A stretch of 64,000 bases of DNA from Ensifer canadensis (GCF_017488845.2 NZ_CP083371.1:1817501-1881500), one strand, 5' to 3'; numbered from the stretch's first letter, positions 34,676 through 43,753 are shown. Numbers and translations: made by a program. Notes: generated from the sequence alone by a model not told the origin.

Positions 34676-36391
34676 TCAAACAACCTCCTTCGCTTCTCGC
34701 TGCAAGGTGATCTCGATCTGCCGCGCACCCACTTCCGCTCGGTCGAGAAAGGCGGCAAACGCGCCCAGGAAGATCGACAGGAAACCGGCGACAGAGCGGT
34801 CCCACCCCTCATCCGGCTCTCGGCCGAAGCGCTCGGAAAGGGCGCGGTAAAGACGCAGCCGCTCTGGCGATATCGCAGGCAGCGCCAAGTGACCCGCCTG
34901 GCGCAGGCAGTACCAGTCGGCGATGACATCGATCATGCGGCAGGCAGCAACTTGTTCGGCCGAAAATCCGGACTTTTTTGCAAGCGCGTGCAATGCTTGC
35001 ACCACCACGTCGGCATCAAGAAGTTCCGCGCAGATACCTGAGAGCGTGGCGCCCGAGACGCGGCTCACCACATCCTGCGGCCACTCCTTGGGAAAATAGC
35101 GGTGGCGAACCAAAGCCAGCTTATGAGCCCGCAGGAAAGCGCCGTAATCCTCGGCATTGAAGGCGGCATCGTCCGTCTCCCCTAGCCGCTCCGTCTCGCG
35201 GCGATAGGCCTGCGCCAGACGCGGATCCACCGTCTTCGCCGACAGCTCGACGGTATCGACGACAATACCGCCGTTCACCGGCTGAATGATCTTGAAGGCT
35301 GGAGGATAGGCGACGAGCGAGGGCACTGCCACATTGGTCAACTGGCGCTCGCCGCGGGTGCGTCGCGTTACACCCTCGACATGAAGGTGGCCGCTGAAAT
35401 GCACGGTCAGCCCGGCGCCCAGCAAGGCATCGGTGACAGCTTGGCGCGGCGTGCGGCGGGCGATGTTGGTTTCCCCGAAGAGCACACGCTCGGCACCGGT
35501 CGCGCCGTCGAATGGATCGAGCGCCGGGTAATGCGAGAAGGCGAGCACGGTCTTGCCCAGCGCCTCTGCCCGCGCGCAGACGTCTGTGATCCACGAGACG
35601 ATGAAGGGTTTCAGGCGCAGCATGGCGTTCCAGCCGGCGGCGGTGCTGTCGACAAAGGCTGCTTCCTCGCCGCCTACGAACGTGCCATCCCGTGGCTCGA
35701 ACACATTGGCGTCGATCATCAACAGCCAGATTCCCGGTTCCGGCTCGACCAGATAGGAGGCATCCATCAACGAATATCGGTTGCTTCCATCCGGCGAAAC
35801 CACCTCGTAACGCCGACTTTCGATATCGTCGGACAGGCCGAACGGCGTCTCCCAATGGAGATATTCCGGCTTGCGGAAATAGCCGCAGGCAGCCATCGGG
35901 CCGAGGCCGGTGGGATATCCCTCGCAATACATGCGCGGAGTGACGATCGCGCCCGCCGCCGTCGACGCAGGATCGCTGGTCACCCAGACGCTGGCGCCAT
36001 CCTGGTCGAGGAACTCCTTGGTGTGGTGGCGCCCCGTCGGACCGAAAATGTCGTGATTGCCGGGAAGGGCATAGAAGGCGGTGCCGTATGCGTTGGCGTG
36101 CCGGTCGAGGATCCTGCGCAGGCTTGCGGTCGTCTGCCGCTGACCGTCATCGGTGTAATCACCGAGCAGGACGACGTGCCGGATGCCCCGATCCCGCACC
36201 TCGTCCAATGCCACTGAAAGTGCCTTGGCGCTCTCGTTAAAAACACGGGTCGACTGCCGCGTTTCGGCCCAGCTGCGAACCATCATCCGCTGCCCGTCGA
36301 TGCTCATGCCGGGGAAATCGAAATCGCCTTCGAGATCGTGGAAATGCGCGTCGGCGATGACGGCGATACTGGCTTGGCTGCGCTTCAACAT
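34676..36391 (-). CDS. Cytosolic calcineurin-like metallophosphoesterase
   Basis: A 571-residue dinuclear-metal phosphoesterase. The five motifs are in order: DAHFHD (D14, H16), GDYTDD (D78), GNHD (111-114), FSHYPAL, and SGHLHV. Residues after about 420 form an extra C-terminal domain of unknown role. There is no signal peptide, unlike many phosphodiesterases of this type, so its substrate must be inside the cell. Its ATG shares one base with the stop of DSP copy 2 (TGATG). Family members split phosphodiesters such as glycerophosphodiesters or cyclic nucleotides, or act on monoesters. Confidence 0.88.
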   Translation of the reverse strand: MLKRSQASIAVIADAHFHDLEGDFDFPGMSIDGQRMMVRSWAETRQSTRVFNESAKALSVALDEVRDRGIRHVVLLGDYTDDGQRQTTASLRRILDRHANAYGTAFYALPGNHDIFGPTGRHHTKEFLDQDGASVWVTSDPASTAAGAIVTPRMYCEGYPTGLGPMAACGYFRKPEYLHWETPFGLSDDIESRRYEVVSPDGSNRYSLMDASYLVEPEPGIWLLMIDANVFEPRDGTFVGGEEAAFVDSTAAGWNAMLRLKPFIVSWITDVCARAEALGKTVLAFSHYPALDPFDGATGAERVLFGETNIARRTPRQAVTDALLGAGLTVHFSGHLHVEGVTRRTRGERQLTNVAVPSLVAYPPAFKIIQPVNGGIVVDTVELSAKTVDPRLAQAYRRETERLGETDDAAFNAEDYGAFLRAHKLALVRHRYFPKEWPQDVVSRVSGATLSGICAELLDADVVVQALHALAKKSGFSAEQVAACRMIDVIADWYCLRQAGHLALPAISPERLRLYRALSERFGREPDEGWDRSVAGFLSIFLGAFAAFLDRAEVGARQIEITLQREAKEVV

Positions 36392-37002
36392 CAGTCCCGC
36401 CCGGATGTCTTGCCGGCGATCATGTCGATCCATTCAGACGCCCGGCGTGCCGCCTCGTAAAGCATCGGCTTCGGTGTCTCGAACCACTCGTCGGGACGCA
36501 GTTCGCGGTATTCACGAATGTGGGCGACCGCGGCGTCAAGCGTCGGGAAAAGCTCCGGCTGCTGTTTGTGCAGGAACAGGCCCACGAGCGAGACGGATCG
36601 GCTGCGTCCGCCGCGGCAGTTGACCAGCACATTGCCGCCATCGGCGAAGGGATAGGTTTCGCGCTTCGGCATCGCCTGGCGCAATGCTCCGTCCAGGATG
36701 TAGTAGGCGCCGAGCATCATCGTATCCGGACTGCCTTCGCCGTCGATCAGGCCGAGCTTGTAGTAGCGAATGTCGGCATAGCCGCTCGGCCGCAGATCGC
36801 CACCATCGTCAGCCTCCCTCTCGCGCACCCAGTTGATATCGAGATTGATCGCGCAGTTGACCACCACCGAAATGCCGTGGTGCTTCAGCAATTCGAGATC
36901 GCGTGCGCCGTCGCTGCCGCCGATATAGAGATCGGATTTGTGCGGACCGATCCCGCTTGCGATCAGACTGATCGCCGGGCGCGCATAAACAGGTGCATCC
37001 AT
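36391..37002 (-). CDS. Dual-specificity-type (CX5R) phosphatase, copy 2
   Basis: A 203-residue paralogue of the phosphatase at 22909-23532, with the same CRGGRSR active-site loop (LVNCRGGRSRSV), the same asparagine before the cysteine, and matching segments VVNCAINLDINWV, IRYYKLGLIDGEGSPD and LFPTLDAAVAHIREY. GGAAAGG precedes the ATG at 37002. It lies between the second IMPase (80-bp gap) and the metallophosphoesterase (1-bp overlap). No signal peptide. Confidence 0.85.
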   Translation of the reverse strand: MDAPVYARPAISLIASGIGPHKSDLYIGGSDGARDLELLKHHGISVVVNCAINLDINWVREREADDGGDLRPSGYADIRYYKLGLIDGEGSPDTMMLGAYYILDGALRQAMPKRETYPFADGGNVLVNCRGGRSRSVSLVGLFLHKQQPELFPTLDAAVAHIREYRELRPDEWFETPKPMLYEAARRASEWIDMIAGKTSGRD

Positions 37003-37082
37003 GCCGTTTCCTTTCCAGATCGGGCGACGCCGAAAGGCATGCCACCCAGAATTCGCATTGTCGGCGCCCTTGGCAGAGCCGC

Positions 37083-37925
37083 TCAGGCGAGCTGCAGTTC
37101 GGCAACGACGTCGCCTGCCGAGGCGATCGGTATCCGCGATGCCCGGCTTATCCCACCGGCGATGCCTGGCGCGGATGCCAGAACCGGCCCGCCGCCGCGA
37201 AGGCTACCGATCTCCATGAAGGGACAGACATCACCGCCGGCCTCGGCGACAAGCAGCAATCCCGCCACGCAGTCCCAGGAGTTCATGTGCAGTTCGATAT
37301 AGGCATCCGAACGACCGTCAGCGACATAGGCAAGCGCCAGCGCGCCCGAGCCTGCCCTGCGGACATTGGTGCCGAGCGCCAGCAGATCGCGGATCGTTTC
37401 GAGATAAATCTCGTTCGACACGCGGCCGGACCAGCCCATTTCCACCGACGCCGTCTCAAACGCCGTGGTGGCGGCGACGGCGATCGGCTGACCGTTGCGG
37501 GTCGCGCCTGAACCGCGCCGGGCGAAGTAGAGCTCATCCAGTGCGGGATTGTAGATGGCGCCGATCTCCGCCCGACCATCCTCGATATAGGCGATCGAGA
37601 TGCAGAAATGCGGGATGCTGCGGGCAAAATTGGCGGTGCCGTCGACCGGATCGACCACCCAGAGACGATTACTGATCGATCCGCCGCCCTCCTCGCCGAA
37701 GAAGGCGTCGTCAGGAAAGTGCTCGGCGATCGCCTTGCGGATATGCGCCTCGGAGGCGGCATCCGTCTCGGTCAGAAAGTCCTGCGGCCCCTTCATCGAG
37801 AAGGCGCGCGTCGCGCTGTCTTCAAAGCCACGGAGCACAAGCGCTCCGGCCGACAGGATAATGTCTCGGCAAAGGCTCGCCCGACCCTCAAGATCGTTCG
37901 AATAGAATGGTCTTTCCAGGTTCAT
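37083..37925 (-). CDS. Inositol monophosphatase-family phosphatase, copy 2
   Basis: A 280-residue IMPase-fold phosphatase with GEEGGG, the signature DPVDGTANFARS and the C-terminal metal segment NSWDCVAGLLLVAEAGG. It is a clear but distant paralogue of the copy at 23553-24458. The ATG at 37925 has AAGGAG ten bases upstream. It heads the second block: IMPase, DSP, metallophosphoesterase, RpiR-HTH, Na/Pi transporter. The substrate is not known; family members act on inositol phosphates and other small phosphate esters. Confidence 0.88.
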   Translation of the reverse strand: MNLERPFYSNDLEGRASLCRDIILSAGALVLRGFEDSATRAFSMKGPQDFLTETDAASEAHIRKAIAEHFPDDAFFGEEGGGSISNRLWVVDPVDGTANFARSIPHFCISIAYIEDGRAEIGAIYNPALDELYFARRGSGATRNGQPIAVAATTAFETASVEMGWSGRVSNEIYLETIRDLLALGTNVRRAGSGALALAYVADGRSDAYIELHMNSWDCVAGLLLVAEAGGDVCPFMEIGSLRGGGPVLASAPGIAGGISRASRIPIASAGDVVAELQLA

Positions 37926-38274
37926 TCGGGCACGACTCCTTTGCACACGCGAGCATCTTTGCACACGCGTTCAATGGTGACAAGCCTCATTCTGGACCAG
38001 CTCGTGCGACGAATGCCCTGCTCGCCGCCAACGAACGGTTTCGAACAATGCAGGCGGGATGCAGGCGATATCGGCGGCTGTCTTCGATCCTCTTGACCGT
38101 GCGGCGAATGCGAGCCGGAAGCGAGCCGCCGCGTCGCACGGCCCGGAACGATGCCGGCGAGGCGCATCCGATGCGCGCCCTCGGCGCTTGTCCTCAAAGG
38201 TGAGTTTACAAAAGTATTATTATATGATTTTTTGAAACTGCTGCGAGGAGAGCAGCTTTCTTTGGGAGGAAATC
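37926..38274. other. Divergent regulatory region between IMPase-2 and ytfQ operons
   Basis: A 349-bp region with no convincing gene. The left end carries the TGCACACG repeats; the right end (38205-38240) is strongly AT-rich and contains a run of T just before a small stem GCTGC/GCAGC (about 38240-38257), ahead of the GGGAGGAAATC ribosome site of ytfQ. Promoters for both operons are expected here. Confidence 0.4.
37939..37969. promoter_or_regulatory. Tandem 13-bp repeats, candidate LacI sites
   Basis: CTTTGCACACGCG occurs at 37939-37951 and again at 37957-37969, 18 bp apart, 14-44 bp upstream of the IMPase-2 start. The core TGCACACG is identical to the left half of the palindrome at 31397-31410 in front of the transporter operon. 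The position overlaps where a promoter should be, as for a repressor site. Confidence 0.45.
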
Positions 38275-39237
38275 ATGAAATTCGCCAAAGCACTCGCGAG
38301 TGCAACGATCCTTGCTGCCTGCACGTTTGGCAGCGCATCTGCCGCAGATCTCGTTGTCGGTTTTTCGCAGATCGGCTCGGAGTCCGGCTGGCGCGCTGCA
38401 GAGACGACGCTGACGAAGCAGCAGGCTGAAGAGCGCGGCATCGACCTGAAATTCGCCGATGCCCAGCAGAAACAGGAAAACCAGATCAAGGCGCTACGCT
38501 CGTTCATCGCCCAGGGTGTCAACGCCATCCTGCTTGCTCCCGTCGTCGCCACCGGTTGGGACGAGGTTCTCGAGGAAGCCAAGGACGCGGAAATCCCCGT
38601 CATCCTGCTCGACCGAACCGTCGATGCGTCCGACGAGCTGTACATGACCGCCGTCACGTCTGACCTCGTGCATGAAGGCAATGTCGCCGGCAAATGGCTT
38701 GCCGACACGGTTGCCGGCAAGCCGTGCAACATCGTCGAACTCCAGGGCACGACAGGGTCTTCACCGGCGATCGATCGCAAGAAGGGCTTCGAGCAGGCGC
38801 TTTCCGGCCACGACAACCTGAAGATCGTCCGCAGCCAGACCGGCGACTTCACCCGCACCAAGGGCAAGGAAGTCATGGAAAGCTTCCTCAAGGCCGAAGA
38901 CGGCGGCAAGAATATCTGCGCGCTCTACGCCCACAACGACGACATGGCGGTCGGCGCCATCCAGGCGATCAAGGAAGCCGGCCTGAAGCCGGGCAGCGAC
39001 ATCCTCGTCGTTTCGATCGATGCCGTGCCGGATATCTTCCAGGCGATGGCCGCGGGCGAAGCCAACGCCACCGTCGAACTGACCCCGAACATGGCAGGCC
39101 CCGCTTTCGACGCGCTCGCCGCGTTCCAGAAGGACGGAACAAAGCCGCCGAAGTGGATCCAGACGGAATCGAAGCTCTACACCCAGGCCGACGATCCGAT
39201 GAAGATCTACGAAGCGAAGAAGGGTCTCGGTTACTGA
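38275..39237 (+). CDS. ytfQ: Galactofuranose-type ABC transporter binding protein
   Basis: A 320-residue periplasmic sugar-binding protein, very like E. coli YtfQ over its whole length (VGFSQIGSESGWRAAET, NGKNICALYAHNDDMAVGA-like segment, NATVELTPNMAGPAFDAL). The signal peptide ends at SASA-AD. GGGAGGAAATC precedes the ATG. YtfQ is known to bind galactofuranose, so this sugar is the best guess. It heads the operon ytfQRT-yjfF; a hairpin follows the gene. Confidence 0.93.
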   Translation: MKFAKALASATILAACTFGSASAADLVVGFSQIGSESGWRAAETTLTKQQAEERGIDLKFADAQQKQENQIKALRSFIAQGVNAILLAPVVATGWDEVLEEAKDAEIPVILLDRTVDASDELYMTAVTSDLVHEGNVAGKWLADTVAGKPCNIVELQGTTGSSPAIDRKKGFEQALSGHDNLKIVRSQTGDFTRTKGKEVMESFLKAEDGGKNICALYAHNDDMAVGAIQAIKEAGLKPGSDILVVSIDAVPDIFQAMAAGEANATVELTPNMAGPAFDALAAFQKDGTKPPKWIQTESKLYTQADDPMKIYEAKKGLGY

Positions 39238-39368
39238 TCCCAGGCGCGACCGGCGTCGACGCGAACCGTCGGCGCCTGTTGTCACAAGCCAGACGATCGA
39301 TACTGCGGAGTTGGACGACGGAACGGGCTCGCCCGCCTCGTTGTCGCCGCGGGCTCGATGTCCGGTCG

Positions 39369-39408
39369 GCATGCTTCGCTCGAGCACGAGGATCGAGGTG
39401 AAGCATGC
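39369..39408 (+). terminator. Hairpin between ytfQ and ytfR
   Basis: GCATGCTTC (39369-39377) pairs with GAAGCATGC (39400-39408), and inside it CTCGA (39379-39383) pairs with TCGAG (39393-39397). TGATTTT follows. It sits in a 241-bp gap and probably ends or stabilises most transcripts after ytfQ, leaving lower expression of the ATPase and permeases. Confidence 0.6.
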
Positions 39409-39478
39409 TGATTTTCGGAACACTGAAGTAATGCGGCGTGCTCGACCGAGTGCGCCGCGTTCCAGTCAGGGAGGGATC

Positions 39479-40999
39479 ATGCAGACCATCGGCGACAACC
39501 TGCTTTCGGCGACCCGGATCGACAAGGTCTTTCCCGGTGCGAGAGCCCTGGACAAGGTTGACTTTCATTTGCGCAGAGGCGAGGTCCATGCGCTTCTCGG
39601 CGAGAACGGCGCCGGCAAGTCGACGCTGGTCAAATGCCTCACCGGCGCGTACCGGCGCGACGGGGGCATGATCCTGCTCGACGGCGTCGAGATCGATCCG
39701 CGCGATACGTTCAATGCGCAGAAGCTCGGCATCGGCACCGTCTATCAGGAGGTCAACCTGCTGCCGAACCTGACGGTAGCGGAAAACCTTTTCCTCGGCC
39801 GACAGCCGCGCCGGTTGGGTTTCGTCGATGTCCGCGCCATGAACCGTCAGGCGCGCGCACTGCTTGAAAACTACGAGCTCGACCTCGACGTCACCCGCGC
39901 GCTCGACAGCTATTCCGTCGCCATACAGCAGGTCGTCGCGATCGCCCGCGCCGTCGATCTCTCCGGCAAGGTGCTGATCCTCGACGAGCCGACGGCAAGT
40001 CTCGACGCCCACGAAGTCGAGATGCTGTTTCGCATCATCCAGCGACTGAAGGCGCGTGGCCTCGGCATTGTCTTCATCACCCATTTCCTCGAACAGGTGT
40101 ACGAAATCTCCGACCGCATCACTGTGCTTCGCAACGGCCAGCTGGTTGGCACCCGAGACACGGCGTCACTCGAGCGGCGCGACCTGATTTCGATGATGAT
40201 CGGCCGCGAGCTTGCAGCGGAAATCCGCTCTGCGCGCGAAGGAGCGGATCTCACCGGATCGGTGCGCTATCGCTTCCGCAATTTTGGCCGCAAGGGCCAC
40301 GTCTCCCCCTTCGACCTCGATGTGAGGGCGGGCGAAGTTGTCGGCATTGCCGGGCTTCTCGGCTCCGGCCGCACGGAGACGGCCGAGATCCTCTTTGGTG
40401 CCCATCGCGCCGACAGCGGCACGGCTGAAGTCGACGGCAAGACCGTCCAGCTATCGTCGCCGCGCCAGGCGATCGCGCGACGGTTCGGCTTCTGCCCCGA
40501 GGACCGCAAGACCGCGGGCATCGTCGGAGATCTCTCGGTGCGCGAAAACATCGTGCTCGCCCTTCAGGCGCGACGCGGCTGGACCCGTCCGATCTCCCGT
40601 ACCGAGCAGAACCGCCTGGCGGACCACTATATCAGGGCGCTCGACATCCGCACGGCCGATCGCGAAAAGCCGATCCGACTGCTTTCCGGCGGCAACCAGC
40701 AGAAAGCCATTCTTGCCCGTTGGCTAGCAACGGAACCCGAATTCCTGATCCTCGACGAGCCGACGCGCGGCATCGACGTTGGCGCGCATGCCGAGATCGT
40801 CCGGCTCATCGAGGGTCTGCGCGAGAAAGGCATGTCGCTGATGGTCATATCGTCGGAGATCGAGGAACTCGTTGCCTACAGCACGCGCATCGTGGTGCTG
40901 CGCGACCGCCAGCACGTCGCCTCGCTCGAAGGCGATCGGATCACGGCGGACCAGATCATCGAGGCCATCGCATCGGCGAATGAACGGGGAGCGGCATGA
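39479..40999 (+). CDS. ytfR: Sugar ABC transporter ATP-binding protein, duplicated domains
   Basis: A 506-residue protein with two ATPase domains, as usual for sugar ABC importers of the ribose/galactofuranose class. The first has Walker A GENGAGKST, Walker B VLILDEPTASLD and switch FITHFLEQV. The second has a degenerate A-loop (AGLLGSGRTE), signature LSGGNQQKAILARWL and FLILDEPTRGIDVG. The signature of the first half is SVAIQQVVAIARAV, a variant. GGGAGGG precedes the ATG at 39479. The stop overlaps the next gene by 4 bp. Confidence 0.93.
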   Translation: MQTIGDNLLSATRIDKVFPGARALDKVDFHLRRGEVHALLGENGAGKSTLVKCLTGAYRRDGGMILLDGVEIDPRDTFNAQKLGIGTVYQEVNLLPNLTVAENLFLGRQPRRLGFVDVRAMNRQARALLENYELDLDVTRALDSYSVAIQQVVAIARAVDLSGKVLILDEPTASLDAHEVEMLFRIIQRLKARGLGIVFITHFLEQVYEISDRITVLRNGQLVGTRDTASLERRDLISMMIGRELAAEIRSAREGADLTGSVRYRFRNFGRKGHVSPFDLDVRAGEVVGIAGLLGSGRTETAEILFGAHRADSGTAEVDGKTVQLSSPRQAIARRFGFCPEDRKTAGIVGDLSVRENIVLALQARRGWTRPISRTEQNRLADHYIRALDIRTADREKPIRLLSGGNQQKAILARWLATEPEFLILDEPTRGIDVGAHAEIVRLIEGLREKGMSLMVISSEIEELVAYSTRIVVLRDRQHVASLEGDRITADQIIEAIASANERGAA

Positions 41000-42021
41000 C
41001 AGCAATACTTAGGGGCTATGCGATCAGGCTCCTACCGCAGCTGATAGCGCTGGCGGTCATTCTCCTGATGGTATCCTTCGTGTTCCCGGGCTTCTTCCGC
41101 CTCGAAATCCAGAACGGCCGCCTCTATGGCAGTCTCATCGACATCCTCAACCGCGGCGCCCCTGTGGTTCTGCTCGCGATCGGCATGACCGTCGTTATCG
41201 CCACCAAGGGCATCGATCTTTCTGTCGGCGCCGTGATGGCGATCTGCGGGGCAGTCGCCGCCTCGTCGATCACGTCGGGCCACTCGCTGGCGATGACGCT
41301 TCTGATCACCCTTGGCACCGGCATTCTCTGCGGTCTCTGGAACGGTATCCTCGTCGCCATTCTCGATATCCAGCCCATCATCGCAACGCTGGTTCTGATG
41401 GTCGCCGGGCGCGGCATCGCTCAGCTCGTCACCGAAGGCGCGATCCTCACCTTCAACGATGAGGGGCTGATTTTTCTTGGCAGCGGCTCATTCGCTTGGC
41501 TGCCCCTGCCCGTGATCATCTGGCTGATCTTCGGCATCCTGGTAGCGCTGATCGTGCGAAAGACGGCGCTTGGCATGCTGATCGAGGCGATCGGCGTCAA
41601 CCGCCAGGCAAGCACGCTATCCGGTGTGCTGACGCCGGTGCTGCTGATCGCTGCCTATATGCTATCAGGCCTTTGTGCCGCGATTGCCGGCATTATCGCC
41701 GCCGCCGACATCAAGGGCGCCGACGCCAACAATGCCGGGCTCTGGCTCGAACTCGACGCCATTCTTGCGGTCGTCATCGGCGGCACCTCGCTTCTCGGCG
41801 GCCGCTTCAGCATCGCCGCCTCCGTGCTCGGCGCCATCATCATCCAGTCGATCAACACCGGCATCCTGCTTTCCGGCTTTCCGCCGGAATTCAACCTGAT
41901 CATCAAGGCGGCGATCATCGTCTTCATTCTCGTGCTGCAGTCGCCACCGGTTCGAAACGCCTTCACCTTTGTCGCGCTTCTGCGCGCCAGCAGAAAACCG
42001 ACGGAGCGGCAAGCGCGATGA
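40996..42021 (+). CDS. ytfT: Sugar ABC transporter permease, YtfT-like
   Basis: A 341-residue membrane protein of the RbsC-type permease family with 8-10 segments. Typical segments are IGMTVVIATKGIDLSVGAVM and AVVIGGTSLLGGRFS. It overlaps ytfR and the second permease by 4 bp each (ATGA), so the four genes form a tightly coupled operon. It pairs with the following permease as a heterodimer, the YtfT-YjfF arrangement. Confidence 0.92.
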   Translation: MTAILRGYAIRLLPQLIALAVILLMVSFVFPGFFRLEIQNGRLYGSLIDILNRGAPVVLLAIGMTVVIATKGIDLSVGAVMAICGAVAASSITSGHSLAMTLLITLGTGILCGLWNGILVAILDIQPIIATLVLMVAGRGIAQLVTEGAILTFNDEGLIFLGSGSFAWLPLPVIIWLIFGILVALIVRKTALGMLIEAIGVNRQASTLSGVLTPVLLIAAYMLSGLCAAIAGIIAAADIKGADANNAGLWLELDAILAVVIGGTSLLGGRFSIAASVLGAIIIQSINTGILLSGFPPEFNLIIKAAIIVFILVLQSPPVRNAFTFVALLRASRKPTERQAR

Positions 42022-42986
42022 AACCCAAATACCTGCCGCTGACCGCAACCATCGTCATCTTCGTCTTGAGCTATGCGCTTTGCGTGGCGCAGTATCCCAA
42101 CATCCTGTCGACGCGGGTCATCGGCAACCTGCTGACCGACAACGCCTTCCTCGGCATCGCCGCCGTCGGCATGACCTTCGTGATCCTGTCCGGCGGCATC
42201 GACCTTTCGATCGGCTCGGTGATCGCCTTCACCGGTGTGTTCCTGGCCGTCGTGCTGGAGAATAGCGGCGCCCATCCGCTCGCCGTCTTCGCCATGGTGC
42301 TGTTGATCACGACGTTCTTCGGAGCGGTAATGGGCGCCATCATCCACTATCTGGAGATGCCGGCCTTCATCGTCACGCTCGCCGGCATGTTTCTGGCCCG
42401 CGGCATGGCCTTCGTGCTGTCGATCGATTCCATCGCCATCAAGCATCCGTTCTACGGCACGTTGAAGGGTTTTTATTACAAGCTTCCCGGCGGCGGCAGG
42501 ATCACGCTCATCGGTGGGCTGATGCTGCTCGTCTTTGCCATCGGCATCCTCATTGCCCACCGCACCCGCTTCGGCACCGACGTCTATGCCCTCGGCGGCG
42601 GCACCGCCACCGCCAAGCTGATGGGCGTACCGGTCGGACGCACCACCATCATGATCTACGCATTGTCAGGTTTGCTCGCGGGCCTTTCCGGCATCGTGTT
42701 CTCGCTTTACACCTCGGCCGGCTACTCGCTTGCGGCCGTCGGCGTCGAACTCGATGCGATCACTGCGGTGGTGATCGGCGGCACGCTTTTGACCGGCGGC
42801 TCCGGCTTTGTTGCCGGGACCTTCATCGGTATCCTCATCCAGGGCTTGATCCAGACCTACATCACCTTCGACGGCTCGCTTTCCAGCTGGTGGACGAAGA
42901 TCCTGATCGGTCTGTTGCTGTTCGTCTTCATCCTCATGCAGAAGGGCATCGTATACGTGTCCCGCAACGAACAGCGGCACGTCTAG
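42018..42986 (+). CDS. yjfF: Sugar ABC transporter permease, YjfF-like
   Basis: A 322-residue RbsC-type permease with GMTFVILSGGIDLSIGSVIA, EMPAFIVTLAGMFLARGMAF and AVVIGGTLLTGGSG. The LEMPAFIVTLAGMF and SIAIKHPF segments are characteristic of YjfF. It is the last transporter gene; the GntR gene starts within 21 bp. Confidence 0.92.
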   Translation: MKPKYLPLTATIVIFVLSYALCVAQYPNILSTRVIGNLLTDNAFLGIAAVGMTFVILSGGIDLSIGSVIAFTGVFLAVVLENSGAHPLAVFAMVLLITTFFGAVMGAIIHYLEMPAFIVTLAGMFLARGMAFVLSIDSIAIKHPFYGTLKGFYYKLPGGGRITLIGGLMLLVFAIGILIAHRTRFGTDVYALGGGTATAKLMGVPVGRTTIMIYALSGLLAGLSGIVFSLYTSAGYSLAAVGVELDAITAVVIGGTLLTGGSGFVAGTFIGILIQGLIQTYITFDGSLSSWWTKILIGLLLFVFILMQKGIVYVSRNEQRHV

Positions 42987-43006
42987 GAAGGGCATGGGTG
43001 CACCTC

Positions 43007-43753
43007 ATGCTGCCAGGAACCTTCGCAAAGCAACCTGTGAAACGCTCAAGCCACGGCCATGTCGTGGACGAGCTCGGGCGCGCGGTGGTCGGCGGAGAGT
43101 TCTTAGCCGGCGATATTCTGCCTGGTGACGTCGAGCTGGCGGCACGCTTCAAGGTGTCGCGCACCGTGCTGCGCGAGGCAATGAAGACGCTCGCGGCCAA
43201 AGGTCTGGTGTTCCCGCGCGCGCGCATCGGGACGCGGGTCATGCCGCGGGCGCATTGGAACCTGTTCGACAGCGACGTGCTTTCCTGGCATTTCAGCGTT
43301 GGCGTCGACGAGGAGTTTTTGAATCACCTGAGCGAAATCAGGCTGGCGCTCGAACCCTTTGCGGCAGCGCTTGCGGCTGAGCGCGCCACCGACGCCGACA
43401 TCGCCCAGATGATGCGGCTCGCCGTTGCCATGGGCAATGAAGACCACAGCGCCGAAACGCTGGCGCATGCCGACCTCGAATTCCACCTGCATCTCCTCGA
43501 AGCGTCCCTCAACCCGTTCATGCGCACGGTGGGCAGCCTGATCGAGGCGGCACTGATCGGCGTCTTCAAACTCACCAATCCTTCCGCCGACCGCAGCGAA
43601 ATCGACCGCGTCGCCGTGACCCATATCCGCATCGTCGAGGAAATCCGCCGCGGTGATGCCAAAGGCGCCCGACATGCAATGGAAGACGTGATCCGGGCCG
43701 GCCAACAGCGGCTGATGTCGGACCTGACGATGCGACAAACCAGGCCGTCATAG
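43007..43753 (+). CDS. GntR-family regulator (FadR subfamily)
   Basis: A 248-residue regulator: wHTH in residues 10-75 (ELAARFKVSRTVLREAMKTL) and an all-helical FadR-type (FCD) sensor with the metal/ligand histidines spread over HLSEIRLALEP, HADLEFHLHLLEAS and VTHIRIVEEIRRGD. The ATG at 43007 and a GTG at 42998 are both possible; the GTG has AGGAAGG closer to ideal spacing and would add three residues. It follows the ytfQRT-yjfF genes and most likely regulates them. Confidence 0.9.
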   Translation: MLPGTFAKQPVKRSSHGHVVDELGRAVVGGEFLAGDILPGDVELAARFKVSRTVLREAMKTLAAKGLVFPRARIGTRVMPRAHWNLFDSDVLSWHFSVGVDEEFLNHLSEIRLALEPFAAALAAERATDADIAQMMRLAVAMGNEDHSAETLAHADLEFHLHLLEASLNPFMRTVGSLIEAALIGVFKLTNPSADRSEIDRVAVTHIRIVEEIRRGDAKGARHAMEDVIRAGQQRLMSDLTMRQTRPS

